From Odontesthes bonariensis (lineage: Eukaryota; Chordata; Actinopteri; Atheriniformes; Atherinopsidae), in contig NC_134526.1 in assembly GCF_027942865.1 (NCBI RefSeq), positions 19,325,784-19,389,783 on the forward strand: a stretch of DNA of 64,000 nucleotides, written 5' to 3'. The position numbers and the translations under genes are program-made. Numbering within the stretch: position 1 is the first letter of the stretch; every line of letters starts with the position of its first letter. Positions 54,421-64,000 of this stretch are shown piece after piece. Under the pieces are notes generated by a model, which was not told the DNA's origin, did not search any database, and saw only the letters and a list, made by a program, of their open reading frames with translations.

Positions 54421-54429
54421 TGTAGAAGC

Positions 54430-55700
54430 CATTTGTGTCTGTGTCCATTTTGCAATGTGTTTGTCAGTGATTTTCTGTGTTTTTAAGTCCCTCACACATA
54501 TATAAAGGTAGAAGCAATCGCTTTTTTAGGTTCCAAAGAGATACTTATCTCATCCAGATTCCTGTAAACTTTCACTTTTTTAACAATTGTTTTTGAATAA
54601 CATAGAATACATCTCTGCTTTTTAAGCAAAAAATGAGTTTTCAGTTAATCCAACATCATTGTTATTCCTGTTGTTTTAAACCTTTATACATCAAAGGGTA
54701 AATTATAGCAAATTTCATCAATTTCTGCACTAACCTTTTTGAAACACGGCAGACTGCCACTTTAGCTGCTAACTTATTCAGAGGTGTCCTGTTTTCAGTC
54801 TTATTACCATACAGAAGGTAGAGAAAGGATGTTTTTTTCACAAATTCAGATCTGGGAAGTTACTCTAAAACTAAAAAGGAAAAGACAAAGACGAGGACAA
54901 GATTTAATGTTTTGTTTTTACTTATGTTGGGACAGACTGAGGACTGGGAGTAACAAGACATAGTTTAAGAAATTGTTCTTTAATTATTATTTCCCCAAAT
55001 TTCAGGATTTTATTCATTTGTGTTTTTTGACACATAAACCACCATGTGTGAAAAAAAAGGAATAAGAAAAGGAAAAAATGTACATCTGATCTTTTATTGA
55101 CACAGACATTCCAGCACAGTAAACGTTGTAAAAGATTTGTATGACAGACAATTCTAATTCTGAAGGTAAAATGATCTTTTATGTGATCCTCCATTTATTT
55201 AGCAGTTTTTTTTGAGGCAATGTGTTTGAGGCACCGTGTTTGCTCTCTGAGTGTGATTTGTTGTTCATGTTAAGATAAAAAACAAAAATAAAGCTCCCTT
55301 TTCAGAGATGCATGTTTTTTATTGGTTCGAGGGAGTTTTGGTGGCAAGACATATTGTTTTGTTATAACACCTGTTCATGAAGACTTTTGAAAACGTGATG
55401 TCAGCATTAACCGATGCTGACAACAAAAAAGAAGTTGTAAAAATAATAATAATACATACAAGGTTTTATCTATTTCTTTCATCAGCATATGCTCACATAG
55501 TCAAAGTTGATATAGGTTGTAGAAGCAAGAAAACATTCATTGTTTTTCAAAGCACATGTTGATGGAAGCCCTGAAAAACAGGAATTTAAAAACCACAACA
55601 TCAGCTGGCATTTTAACTGTGTGCTTTGTGTGCTTTACATGTGTGTTTGTCTGTGTGTGCTTGTATGTGTGTATATGTGTAAGTTTGTACCATCCAAATT
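54430..55700. other. Intergenic spacer
   Basis: Copy of 13,670-14,950, including the repeat block at 55,035-55,270; no V exon. Confidence 0.5.
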
Positions 55701-55711
55701 CAGGTCATCTA

Positions 55712-55725
55712 CCGCCACCATCAGG
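55712..55725 (-). promoter_or_regulatory. CTCF-like motif beyond V38 RSS
   Basis: CCTGATGGTGGCGG on minus, 24 bp beyond the nonamer; one change against V36 in the central A. Confidence 0.45.
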
Positions 55726-55749
55726 TCTTCATGAAAATGTATTTGGTGG

Positions 55750-55788
55750 AGTTTTTGTAAAGCCTCTGTTCTTACATCAAGCACTGTG
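55750..55788 (-). other. RSS of V38
   Basis: Heptamer CACAGTG 55,782-55,788, 23-bp spacer, nonamer ACAAAAACT 55,750-55,758. Confidence 0.85.
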
Positions 55789-56234
55789 TCTCTGGCACAG
55801 TAATAAACAGCAGAGTCCTCTGGTTTTAAGGTGGACAGGCTCAGATACACCATACTGTTACTGTTGTCTCTGGTGATTTCTATACGTCCTTGCACGCTGC
55901 TGGCATAAATAGTTTTACTTGCATCGTTCCAAATTGCTCCTATCCATTCCAGTGCTTTTCCTGCTGGTTGTCTGATCCAGTGCATTCCAAAGCTACTGAA
56001 TGTGAATCCAGTTCCTCTGCAGGAAAGACTGAGGGCTTCCTGAGGCTTTTTCACCACTGAGGTGGAGGGAATGGACTCCAGAGCCTGGCCATTCAAACCT
56101 AGAAAGGAATCAGAAGTAAAAATGGATTGATAGATATGAAATGACAGCCACAAAATGAACAATTGTAGCAAAGCTTAAAGAAACTTACAGGGCAGACAGA
56201 GTGCTGTCAGCAGGACGCACAGTTTGATCTCCAT
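55789..56234 (-). CDS. IGHV: V38: IGHV segment, family D, intact
   Basis: Leader 56,189-56,234 (MEIKLCVLLTALCLP), V exon 55,789-56,098. CDR1 GFTFSSFG, CDR2 IWNDASKT, FR2 MHWIRQPAGKALEWIG, FR3 [11 protein letters not shown]. Perfect octamer 56,320-56,327. Differs from V13 at the CDR2 and V 3' end. Confidence 0.92.
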
Positions 56235-56329
56235 GTTGAAACTGAAGGTGTGGACAAAGTGTTTGGCTCTAATGAAGGAGACAACCAGTAAGCAGGAGGA
56301 CAGAAATAATGACATCTGCATTTGCATTT

Positions 56330-56715
56330 AATATTACACAGGACAGGCAAATGTGTCATGTGCAAATGTCATTCAAATCAACATTTAGTCTAGAATTATG
56401 TGCTGCTTTTTCTTTCTGTGCTTTTACTTAAAAAAGGGAACTGTAACTTTGAAAATTATTAAAACATTTTAATTTTCAAACAATTTCACTTATTTACATA
56501 TCATTCCTTCTTATGAATCTTTTAACTTCATTATCACATTCTTCAATGGCATCCTCGTCACGTATTAAATGTTTTTACAAGAGTTGAACAAGCACATCCA
56601 CAGTTACTGTCACCTGGACAGAATTGTACAGTTGTTTTCTCAAAAAGAACCTGCTGAAAGCTTATCACAGCAAAATGAAGCCCAACAAAACACAACAGAA
56701 GGGCACATTGACATG
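56330..56715. other. Spacer upstream of V38
   Basis: Copy of 15,580-15,960; no coding signal. Confidence 0.45.
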
Positions 56716-56719
56716 AATG

Positions 56720-56992
56720 TTACAGTCTTTCATATATGTAACATCCAGACTTTAGGAAAATAATCTTAAACATTCTAAATGTGTCAAAGCGTGCTGCATG
56801 TAGAGTTGTCCGGGTGTCTGTATTGCACGCTCTACAGAGCGTGGTCTGCCTCTGATTGATAGTCTGATTACTCCTGGGATAACGCTTACAATTTTGACAG
56901 TAACAGCAGATAACTTTGGTCTTGTCGAGAGAACCATCTGGCACGGTTTCGTAGATGAACTTTCCATTCAAAAGACCCTTTTCTTTATCCAT
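56720..56992 (-). pseudogene. BED-finger hAT transposase relic (uninterrupted copy)
   Basis: Reads MDKEKGLLNGKFIYETVPDG and SLDKTKVICCYC, the start of a BED zinc finger as in hAT transposases and ZBED proteins, then jumps to NQRQTTL with the His half of the finger missing. This locus is the empty site of the 8.7-kb element: the insertion point corresponds to about 56,985. Confidence 0.55.
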
Positions 56993-56999
56993 TTCAGCT

Positions 57000-57720
57000 T
57001 GACATCCACAAGATCAGGCGGCATTAAAAGGTATTATCGTTAACTCATTATTAATGCGTTCATTTTGACAGCCATATGTGGCAACTGAAGGCAGAAACTT
57101 TAAATGCCTGTTAAATGGGCTGTAAAAACCCTTTTATGAGTGTCATCAAAGTATGGTTTTGACACAGGATTCAAATATTTAGATGATACTGGCAGTGTTT
57201 GTTTGTCAGTGTTCCTCAGGAAAAAGGATTTCTCAGAAAACTAATATTTGTCCATATCATTTCATCACAGATCTATTTCAGCCAAATTACTATTCATTTC
57301 ATTATGTTTTTCACACTGAGGTCTACAGCTTTCTTTTCTTCTTTCTTTTTTATTTTTTTCCAAATGTGGCCAGTAAAAGAGGTAAAAAGATTGTATCATA
57401 GTCAAAAAATTTATTTCTATGGAAACAAATTGTGATTTTCACAGGGTATTGTGGGTACTTTTCTGTTTACATCACAGGCACATTTTATTCTGTTTATTAA
57501 TCAGTTAAGATGAAGGTGTACCTGCGCTGAATGGTGATGACAACGTATGATTATTTTCATTCCCAACTAAATACTGGCAACGTGAGATTCTCAATTTCCC
57601 TTCATTATTTTTAGTTTTATTAATTTAGTTTTAGTTTTTTTCAGGCATTTTACATGAAGAGAATTATTTCCATTATTCCATTATAGACTTTTCTCATTGA
57701 GCTTGACCCAAATTATTAGT
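57000..57720. other. Spacer before V39
   Basis: Copy of 25,080-25,780, lacking about 76 bp present at 25,003-25,078; no gene. Confidence 0.5.
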
Positions 57721-57775
57721 GTGCTGAGGGCTCCTCCTCTGGTGGTTTCATGCAACAAGTGTTCAGGCACTGAGA

Positions 57776-57814
57776 GGTTTTTGTTCAGGTCTCCTGATGC
57801 TTTGTGTTACTGTG
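57776..57814 (-). other. RSS of V39
   Basis: Heptamer CACAGTA 57,808-57,814, 23-bp spacer, nonamer ACAAAAACC 57,776-57,784; CCACCAGAGG core 57,736-57,745. Confidence 0.85.
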
Positions 57815-58253
57815 GGTATTTCGCACAGTAATACACAGCAGTGTCTTCAGGCTGCATATCTGTCCATTTAGAGTCACTGTGCTGCTGGAAGAGTCAAAGG
57901 TGATACTGAACTTGTTCTTTAGTGATTCTTTGTAGCCTGAGCCACTTCCATCCAGTGCATATCCAATCCACTCCATTGTTTTCCCTGCAGGATGTCTGAT
58001 CCAGTATGTCCAGTAGCTGCTTACAGAATAAGAGACCTGACAGGTGATGGTCAGACGTTGACCTGGCTGCACAGTCACAGAGGCTGGCTGTGTCAGCTGT
58101 TCACACTTCACACCTGCAAAGGAAAATACTGAATATTACATTTCTGGAAATAGTGAACAGTCAGCATGGTGTGATCATACTGTCAGTGTCTCTGCCTCAG
58201 TGAGACTCACAGCATCCAGCAGCCAGCAGCAGCAGCAGAGCTACAGAGAACAT
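57815..58253 (-). pseudogene. IGHV: V39: IGHV pseudogene, family B, 1-nt deletion in FR3
   Basis: Leader 58,211-58,253 and V exon 57,815-58,113, with perfect octamer 58,348-58,355. Against V14 one T is missing in 'gctgcatatctgtcc' (about 57,858), so FR3 turns from LNGQNMQPED into LNGQICSLKT and the terminal cysteine is lost. FR2 WIRHPAGKTMEWIG is shared with V14. Confidence 0.88.
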
Positions 58254-58701
58254 GTTGGCGTTGAAGGTGATCTGATGGGAGCTTCTCTTGTTTACTGCAA
58301 ATGAAAGTGATGTATCAGGTCTTTATATCTGACTGTAAGCCAGTTCAATTTGCATAAGATGAACATTGAAAGGCAATCATTTCTCACCCCATAGGTCGCT
58401 GTTTGGAATAATGTTGTGACATATAAAGCCAAAAGATGTTAATAATTAAATTACTTGTTTATTATTTCTCAGCTGCAAAGCATTTAACATAATTCAGAGA
58501 GGTCGGTGGAGAATCAAACACATACAGACAGAATATTTGATGCTCACAGTCTGAAATGCATATTGGAAAGAAGCAGAGATACACAAAGAACTTTCTTATT
58601 AAAGCAATCCTATTTAAGTTGTGAATGTGCTGTGATAGAAGAAAACTTGGACCTGCTGGGATGAGCTCTTGGTCTGAGTTTCTCTCTCCTGTGTCCCAGT
58701 G

Positions 58702-58965
58702 ATTCTCAAGCACAATAACTCACAGCTGAATCTTCTGAATATGTGCAGGTCAGTCTGTGAGATTCTCCAGGTCTTTTAACCTCAGACTGAGTCAGCAGTT
58801 GACCATTGGTACCTAACACTGACAACTCATTGTTTACTGTGCAGCAGTCATTCTTACATCAAAACCACTATCATTTATCAAAAAATGTGTAACATGATGT
58901 GTTGTTCCGTCCATTTAACTGACAGTATGAGGAAAAACAACCACAACTCAGGTTTAATCATTATT
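58702..58965 (-). pseudogene. IGHV: V40: family C fossil with internal deletion
   Basis: Duplicate of V15 (FR3-FR1 fusion 58,702-58,812; degraded leader about 58,912-58,965). Confidence 0.7.
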
Positions 58966-59264
58966 TTTAGTTAACTAAGACTTTGGATGAACTCCAAGAA
59001 ACACAGCTTATGCTTTCCAGATAAGTGATACACTTTATTTATTCATTATATCATTTTATCAACTGAAATGTAACTATGTGTTTATGTGACACTTTGATTT
59101 TTTAAATGTTCTATCTTTCTTTATCAATACCAAAGTAGATTCCTCATCTTTTCCTCTCAGCAGCATTTGGTCAAACTGACCTGATGAAATGTGATATTAT
59201 TTCTTTCAGTTAAAGCATATTTTGATGAAAATGTTCTTTTTTCTCTCGTTTTTTTATACTTTGA

Positions 59265-59385
59265 GTTTTTGTAAAGCCTCTTTTTGTACGTTAACTGCTG
59301 TATTTCTGGTACAGTAACACACTGCAGAGTCCTCTTGTCTTAGCTGGGACAGTCTCAGACATACCACGGTGTTATCATTAGTATG
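59265..59385 (-). pseudogene. IGHV: Family D 3' fragment
   Basis: Duplicate of 27,330-27,450. Confidence 0.6.
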
Positions 59386-59893
59386 TTTGAGATTCCTTTG
59401 GTTTGTTTTGGAGTTTGGAGTTTTTGAGCACTTGTCGGTAAGTAATAATGAGAAGATAATAAATATACTAATATAATTATATTGTTATAATATAATAATA
59501 CCGGGGGTTTGTCTCTGTCAAAGAGAAACACACCTGATCTGAACAACATTTCTTCACCTTGCTTTTTCAAGACTACTAAATGTAATTATTTGAAAATGCA
59601 GTAAAGTTTTTCAATGAAACAACCAGAAGTCAGGGTAAACTTTTAATGATGCGAGGCTTCAGCTCAGCTGTAGGTGGAGATGTGGGCCGCTGGTTCAGGG
59701 AGAAGCAGTGGGTAAGACAGGTTGGCACAGCTGTAAACTGTTTAACCACCTTCTCTGTCATAATCTGCAGTAGTATGCTGAGGCCCCAAGAACACACTCA
59801 AGAGCTGAGGCGGCAACGTGTTGAGCCACATTACTGACTCTGTCATCTCAAAAGTATTAAAATATCACCTCTTATTTATACTAAAACACAGTT

Positions 59894-59971
<78 letters not shown>

Positions 59972-60003
59972 TGTGTGTGTGCGTGCGTGTGTGTGTGTGT
60001 GTG
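59894..60003 (+). repeat. GT microsatellite, about 105 bp
   Basis: Nearly pure (GT)n with a few C interruptions, about four times longer than the same tract in copy 1 (27,962-27,986). Long VCVCV/THTHT reading frames here are artefacts of the repeat. Confidence 0.95.
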
Positions 60004-60050
60004 GCCAGAAGAAAAACTTCGGAGAAGCTAAAAGTGCTATCAAACACTAT

Positions 60051-60611
60051 TTAAAGGCGGGGTAGGGGATCTTTTTCTGGAACATTTTTTTTACATATTG
60101 CTTGAAATACTCTTCACACCCTCATTGCAACCAATTAATTAAAAGTTTTGACACAAATATGAAAAGTTTTAGTGGCCTCTAGAACGTACAATCTAGGAAA
60201 AACAGTATCCAATCATTGTGAACGGACCGTTCACAATGATTGGATACTGATGCAGTCTATCAAACTGCAATCTGCTCCTCCCTCCCCCTCCACCTCCTTC
60301 CCCCTCCTTCCCCCTGTGCGCGTACCCTGCTCCGTGAACGAAGCTTGGCAGGAAGTTAACTAGAGCCAGCTTGGCTAGCACCTAGCATTATTAAACGTAT
60401 AGTTAGCATAAACTAAATACTAAATACGGCAACGATCGATGCTTGCTGTCAGAACAGCGCTCGTGCACCTTCGTGCTCGTGCGCGTTCATGTACTCTAGA
60501 GGCGTGCCTTCGGGGGGAAAGTGAAGAAAAGGGTTGGGACTTTTTACCGGTGTATTTTCAAAATGCAGCTTCGCTGGACTCAAAATCCAGGATCTCCTAC
60601 CCTACCTTTAA
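60051..60611. mobile_element. TTAA-type MITE (60,055-60,607)
   Basis: Ends AGGCGGGGTAGGGGATC and, reversed, AGGTAGGGTAGGAGATC, flanked by TTAA on both sides. Copy 1 has the single uninterrupted TTAA at about 28,033. TTAA targets are used by piggyBac and Kolobok elements; the AGG...end favours Kolobok but no transposase is present. It contains a 23-bp-arm palindrome (60,203-60,249). Confidence 0.82.
60203..60249. repeat. Perfect palindrome, 23-bp arms, 1-nt centre
   Basis: 60,203-60,225 is the exact reverse complement of 60,227-60,249 around a single A at 60,226, within the MITE. Confidence 0.9.
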
Positions 60612-61190
60612 GAAAAAGTCACTTTGTACAAAAATCCCACAAGTGACGATATAGTAGCCAAACGTTAAAGAAAAAGAAAAGAAATCTGATTTTCATTACC
60701 AGCTTTTGATAAGCATATCATCATCGCTTAAATAGCCAATCTGCTACATTTTTTTTCCACAAAACTTCTCATTCAAACATTACATTAATTTACAGCCTAA
60801 TTTACATCAGCACTGCTTGTTTTTACGACGAATAAAAGCAACATCCAAAGACTTTTACATCAGACTACCAAGTAGTTCAGTCTCCATGGAGACAAAACCG
60901 CAAGCCCATAAAAGCATAGTGTCTCCTGTCACAAGTCCTTGTAGTTTGGGATTACTTTGTCACATATGACAGACAATGATTACTCATGCAGTGACTTAGA
61001 CATTTTTCTGTTTTAAACCATGAAACATTTAATACAATTTAAATAGGTTGGTGGGAAACATGAGAGATGAAACATTTCCACAAACAGAATACGTAATGTT
61101 CACAGTCTCCTGCACTCACTGTGTTTAAACCAAACGGTGCTGGTTTTATTTTGAGTGTGTTTACAATGATGAATGAAAAAATTAACTCGT
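60612..61190. other. Spacer before V41
   Basis: Copy of 28,035-28,620; no gene. Confidence 0.5.
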
Positions 61191-61194
61191 GATG

Positions 61195-61233
61195 AGTTCT
61201 TGTACAGTGTTTTCTCTCGTTTGCATCACTGTG
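61195..61233 (-). other. RSS of V41 (23-bp spacer)
   Basis: Heptamer CACAGTG 61,227-61,233, nonamer ACAAGAACT 61,195-61,203. Confidence 0.75.
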
Positions 61234-61674
61234 AGTGTCGAGCACAGTAATAAACAGCAGAATCCTCCGTGGTCAAACTGTTCATCTGCAGATACACCTG
61301 CTGTCTGCTGTTGTCTCTGGAGATGGTAAACCGACCTTTCACTGACTGAGAGTAGTAGATGCTACCACTGCTATCGCTGATAGTAGCAAGGAACTCCAGT
61401 CCTTTTCCAGCTGCCTGTCTGATCCAAGCGTTCCAGTAATGGCTACTAAACCCTGCATATGTGCAGGTCAGTTTGTGGGACTCTCCAGGCCTTTTAACCA
61501 CTGGTTCAGACTCAGTCAGCGTTTGGCCGTCAGTACCTGCACACATACAACTCATTAGCTACTGTGAAGCAGCCATTCTATCTTATCTATGAATTTATGA
61601 TAAGATATGCTGTCCTTACCAGCCCAGTTAACTGAGAGGAAGAGAAAACCAATCACAACCTCAGGTCTGATCAT
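61234..61674 (-). CDS. IGHV: V41: IGHV segment, family C, intact
   Basis: Leader 61,620-61,674, V exon 61,234-61,536. CDR1 [11 protein letters not shown]2 [17 protein letters not shown]2 [10 protein letters not shown]3 [12 protein letters not shown]. Octamer variant ATGCAAAG 61,777-61,784. Duplicate of V16. Confidence 0.92.
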
Positions 61675-61799
61675 TGTAAAAGCCACTTGTCAGACTCCAG
61701 TCTACAGTGTGTATGTCAGTGAATGAGTACATGTCTGAAACTTTCTAACATATATCTAAAAATGGAAGAGATCAGACTTTGCATCAACTCCTCCTCCTC

Positions 61800-62570
61800 T
61801 TAGAGTAACACACCCCATCTCAACCACTTTTTCAAACATGTTCTGTTTAATCATTATTTTATGTAATCAATCTAAATATATGAATATATAGAAATGAATT
61901 AATTGATACATTTATTTATTCCTGTCGGCAGCATTGTCTCACCCAGTCATCGTCTTCATATGTGATGTTGAACAGTGGCATTATGATTTATTTATGATTT
62001 ATAATGATGCTTTGACCTATATTCTGACCCTCAGCACTGTTTATTTGTGTTTGTTCCTTATGTTTTAATTATATTGTTTTAAATTCTTACAAGTATGAAA
62101 GAAATTTTAAGAATTCAGTATGAGGAGGCCCTAAGACAGACCCAGCAGACGGATTAGATGTCCCAACAGGCCAGGGAGCGCCTCGGGAGAGAGATCTCTG
62201 GGTTTCCCTCCTTCCTCTGCGACCTGACCTCGGGTAAGCAGAAGATAATGGATGGATGCATAGACAGGTGGATTGATGGACATTAAATATATGGGAGCCA
62301 TTTAGCTGAACTGATGCTCTGAACCTTTTTTTAAATCCTACAATATTTTTAATTGGTGTATGATTGTTGAATCTCACTCAGATAGGTATAATAAATAATT
62401 ACTACAGCATCTCAATGATAAAAAAAAACTTCATCAAAAGTCTTACAAATTGTGCGATATTGATGGGTACAATTAATTATGAAACATTTATTTCAACCTC
62501 TGAGCTAGTATATTGAATTATCTCATTTGTCCATTAAAAAAAAATTTCACTCAAATCATTTGTGGTCTAA
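61800..62570. other. Spacer between V41 and V42 with LINE fragment
   Basis: 62,110-62,290 is the LINE 3'-end fragment described at 29,541-29,710; the rest is AT-rich without genes. Confidence 0.55.
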
Positions 62571-62618
62571 GAGCTCCTCCTCTGGTGGCCTCATGCAACA
62601 AGTGTTCAACCTCTGAGA

Positions 62619-62657
62619 GGTTTTTGTTCAGGTCTCCTGATGCTTTGTGTTACTGTG
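62619..62657 (-). other. RSS of V42
   Basis: Heptamer CACAGTA 62,651-62,657, 23-bp spacer, nonamer ACAAAAACC 62,619-62,627; CCACCAGAGG core 62,579-62,588. Confidence 0.85.
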
Positions 62658-63087
62658 GTTGTCTCGCACAGTAATACACAGCAGTGTCTTCAGGCTGCAC
62701 ATTCTGTCCATTTAGAGTCACTCTGTTGTTGGAAGTGTCTAAGTCAATACTGAACTTGTTCTTCAGGGAATCTTTGTAGTAAGTGCCTCCAGTATATCTC
62801 CTCCCAATCCACTCCAGTCCTTTCCCTGCAGGCTGTCTGATCCAAGCTGTGTAGTAGCTGCCCACAGAATAAGAGACCTGACATGTGATGGTCAGACGTT
62901 GGCCTGGCTGCACAGTCACAGAGGCTGGCTGTGTCAGCTGTTCACACTTCACACCTGTGGAGGAAAATATTAAATCCATATTAACAGTGAACAGTCAGTG
63001 TGGTGTGATCATACTGTCAGTGTCTCTGCCTCAGTGAGACTCACAGCATCCAGCAGCCAGCAGCAGCAGCAGAGCTACAGAGAACAT
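62658..63087 (-). CDS. IGHV: V42: IGHV segment, family B, intact
   Basis: Leader 63,045-63,087, V exon 62,658-62,954. CDR1 SVGSYYTA, CDR2 RRYTGGTY, FR2 [16 protein letters not shown]3 LDTSNNRVTLNGQNVQ then [12 protein letters not shown]. Octamer variant ATGCAAAA 63,178-63,185. Working partner of V17. Confidence 0.92.
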
Positions 63088-63189
63088 ATTGGTGCTGAAG
63101 GTGATCTGATGGGAGCTTCTCTTCTTCTGACACAAAAAGTCGCACCAAACTTTTGTAGGAACCTGGCAGGAAGTTAATTTTGCATATAG

Positions 63190-63780
63190 AGGGATAAGAA
63201 CAGATTGAAACTTCCGGGAGGTTTAAAAGGATCAGATGAAAGTATGTATATGTACACTTCCATCAACAGAATTTAAATGTTAAACAACTGTTTAAGCCCC
63301 TGGTTGATGCGTGTATGTGTATGTATTCCTTTCTCCTTTTTTGTGGAGTTTTTTTAAATTCCTTTGTGCTGACATTAAATCCTGTGTGTATCTGGATCAA
63401 TGTAACTTTGCAGTGTCCGCTGGTTGTAAAATCATTAAGAAATCATTAGCCGTACCTGTAAATCACACGTTGATGGAAACGTGGATTCAACAAATAAAAA
63501 CATCAACTCTCTCTTCCAAGGTGTGCATATCTCTGTGTGTGTGTCATGGGTGACTAAGGAATTTATTAACTCCTCTCATTAGCATATGCTCACCCAGTCA
63601 AAGCTGATATATGTTGTAGAAGGAAGAAAAATAAGAACTGTTTTTGCTTTTGTAAACACCAAAGAACATAAATAAAAAACCTCAACATCAGCTGTTGTTT
63701 TAATAGTGTGCTTTGTGTGTGCGTTGCGTGTGTGTCTGTGTTCAAATGTTAGTACCATCCAAATTCACATCAAAGTCTTC
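63190..63780. other. Spacer between V42 and V43
   Basis: Copy of 30,620-31,210; no gene. Confidence 0.45.
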
Positions 63781-63782
63781 TG

Positions 63783-63796
63783 CTGCCATCTTCAGG
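63783..63796 (-). promoter_or_regulatory. CTCF-like motif beyond V43 RSS
   Basis: CCTGAAGATGGCAG on minus, 23 bp beyond the degraded nonamer. Confidence 0.4.
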
Positions 63797-63819
63797 TCTT
63801 AAGAAAATGTGTTTAGTTG

Positions 63820-63858
63820 AGTTTCCATGCTGTTCTTATGCTTCTATTAGCCACTGGG
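63820..63858 (-). other. Degraded RSS of V43
   Basis: Heptamer-like CCCAGTG 63,852-63,858, 23-bp spacer, nonamer-like ATGGAAACT 63,820-63,828; same lesions as V18. Confidence 0.55.
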
Positions 63859-64000
63859 TGTCTGGCACAGTAATACACGGCAGAGTCCTCTGGTTTTAAG
63901 TTGGACAGTCTCAGATACACCATGCTGTTACTGCTGTTTATGGTGATTTCTATACGTCCTTGCACGCTGCTGGCATAAACAGTTTTACTTGAATCATACC
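63859..64000 (-). pseudogene. IGHV: V43: family D, cut by window end
   Basis: FR3 (SVQGRIEIT..., [13 protein letters not shown]) is readable up to CDR2 at the window edge. It is the duplicate of V18, so it is probably a truncated pseudogene too; FR2 and upstream lie outside. Confidence 0.7.

Noticed and set aside
59818..60054. ORFs reading VCVCVC / THTHTH
   Set aside because: Translation of the GT microsatellite.
1..64000. D, J or constant-region exons
   Set aside because: No WGxG J motif with a 23-bp RSS, no 12-RSS-flanked D and no C-domain exon found; the window appears to be V-only.

Overview
The window is a piece of a teleost immunoglobulin heavy-chain (IGH) locus: a dense array of IGHV gene segments, all on the minus strand. 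Each unit has the vertebrate V layout. A short signal-peptide exon is followed by an intron of about 90 bp and a V exon with the FR1 Cys, FR2 'W(I/V)RQ...GLEWI' and FR3 'D(T/S)AVYYCAR'. A recombination signal (RSS) with a 22/23-bp spacer abuts the V exon. Most units also have an octamer promoter (ATGCAAAT or a one-base variant) 60-150 bp upstream of the ATG. The repeats (hAT, Harbinger, TTAA-MITE, GGAT-tailed retroposons) and the VH families point to a percomorph-type fish; the species cannot be told. No D, J or constant exon is visible. Because every V reads leftward, D-J-C should lie beyond position 1.

I number 43 V units (V1-V43) by coordinate and sort them into four informal families. A (QTLTESE/QILTESE, WVRQ) is V1, V2, V30. 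B (KCEQLTQPA, WIRQPAGKG) is the 18 units flanked by a conserved 'ctcctcctctggtgg' block. C ([20 protein letters not shown]) comprises full copies plus many internally deleted fossils. D (ESIPS, MHWIRQPxGKALEWIG) is V11, V13, V18, V23, V29, V36, V38, V43 and extra FR3 scraps. Twenty-three units look intact, one more is intact except for Cys104 to Phe (V33), and the rest are pseudogenes or relics.

Layout: 1-31.4 kb and 45.4-64 kb are two copies of one segmental duplication (45,372 aligns with 1; 50.4-57.0 kb with 9.6-16.2 kb; 57.0-64.0 kb with 25.0-31.4 kb). The 31.5-45.3 kb stretch between them is single copy here and carries V19-V29. Copy 1 is interrupted at 16,232-24,960 by an 8.7-kb element with about 610-bp terminal inverted repeats, absent from the matching site in copy 2 (about 56,985). 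Inside it are THAP-domain relic exons, a hAT element, a Harbinger element inserted at the edge of that hAT, and a second hAT-like element splitting the right arm. Smaller insertions that differ between copies are a solo LTR (427-885) and a TTAA-type MITE (60,055-60,607).

Most notable: family D and family B units carry a CTCF-like motif at an almost fixed distance (23-24 bp and mostly 30 bp) beyond the RSS nonamer, oriented toward the presumed D-J-C end. This resembles the RSS-associated CTCF sites of mouse proximal VH genes. Also notable are reciprocal pseudogenisation between duplicate copies, a mosaic V (V30), a hAT MITE inside an RSS, and several single-lesion pseudogenes.
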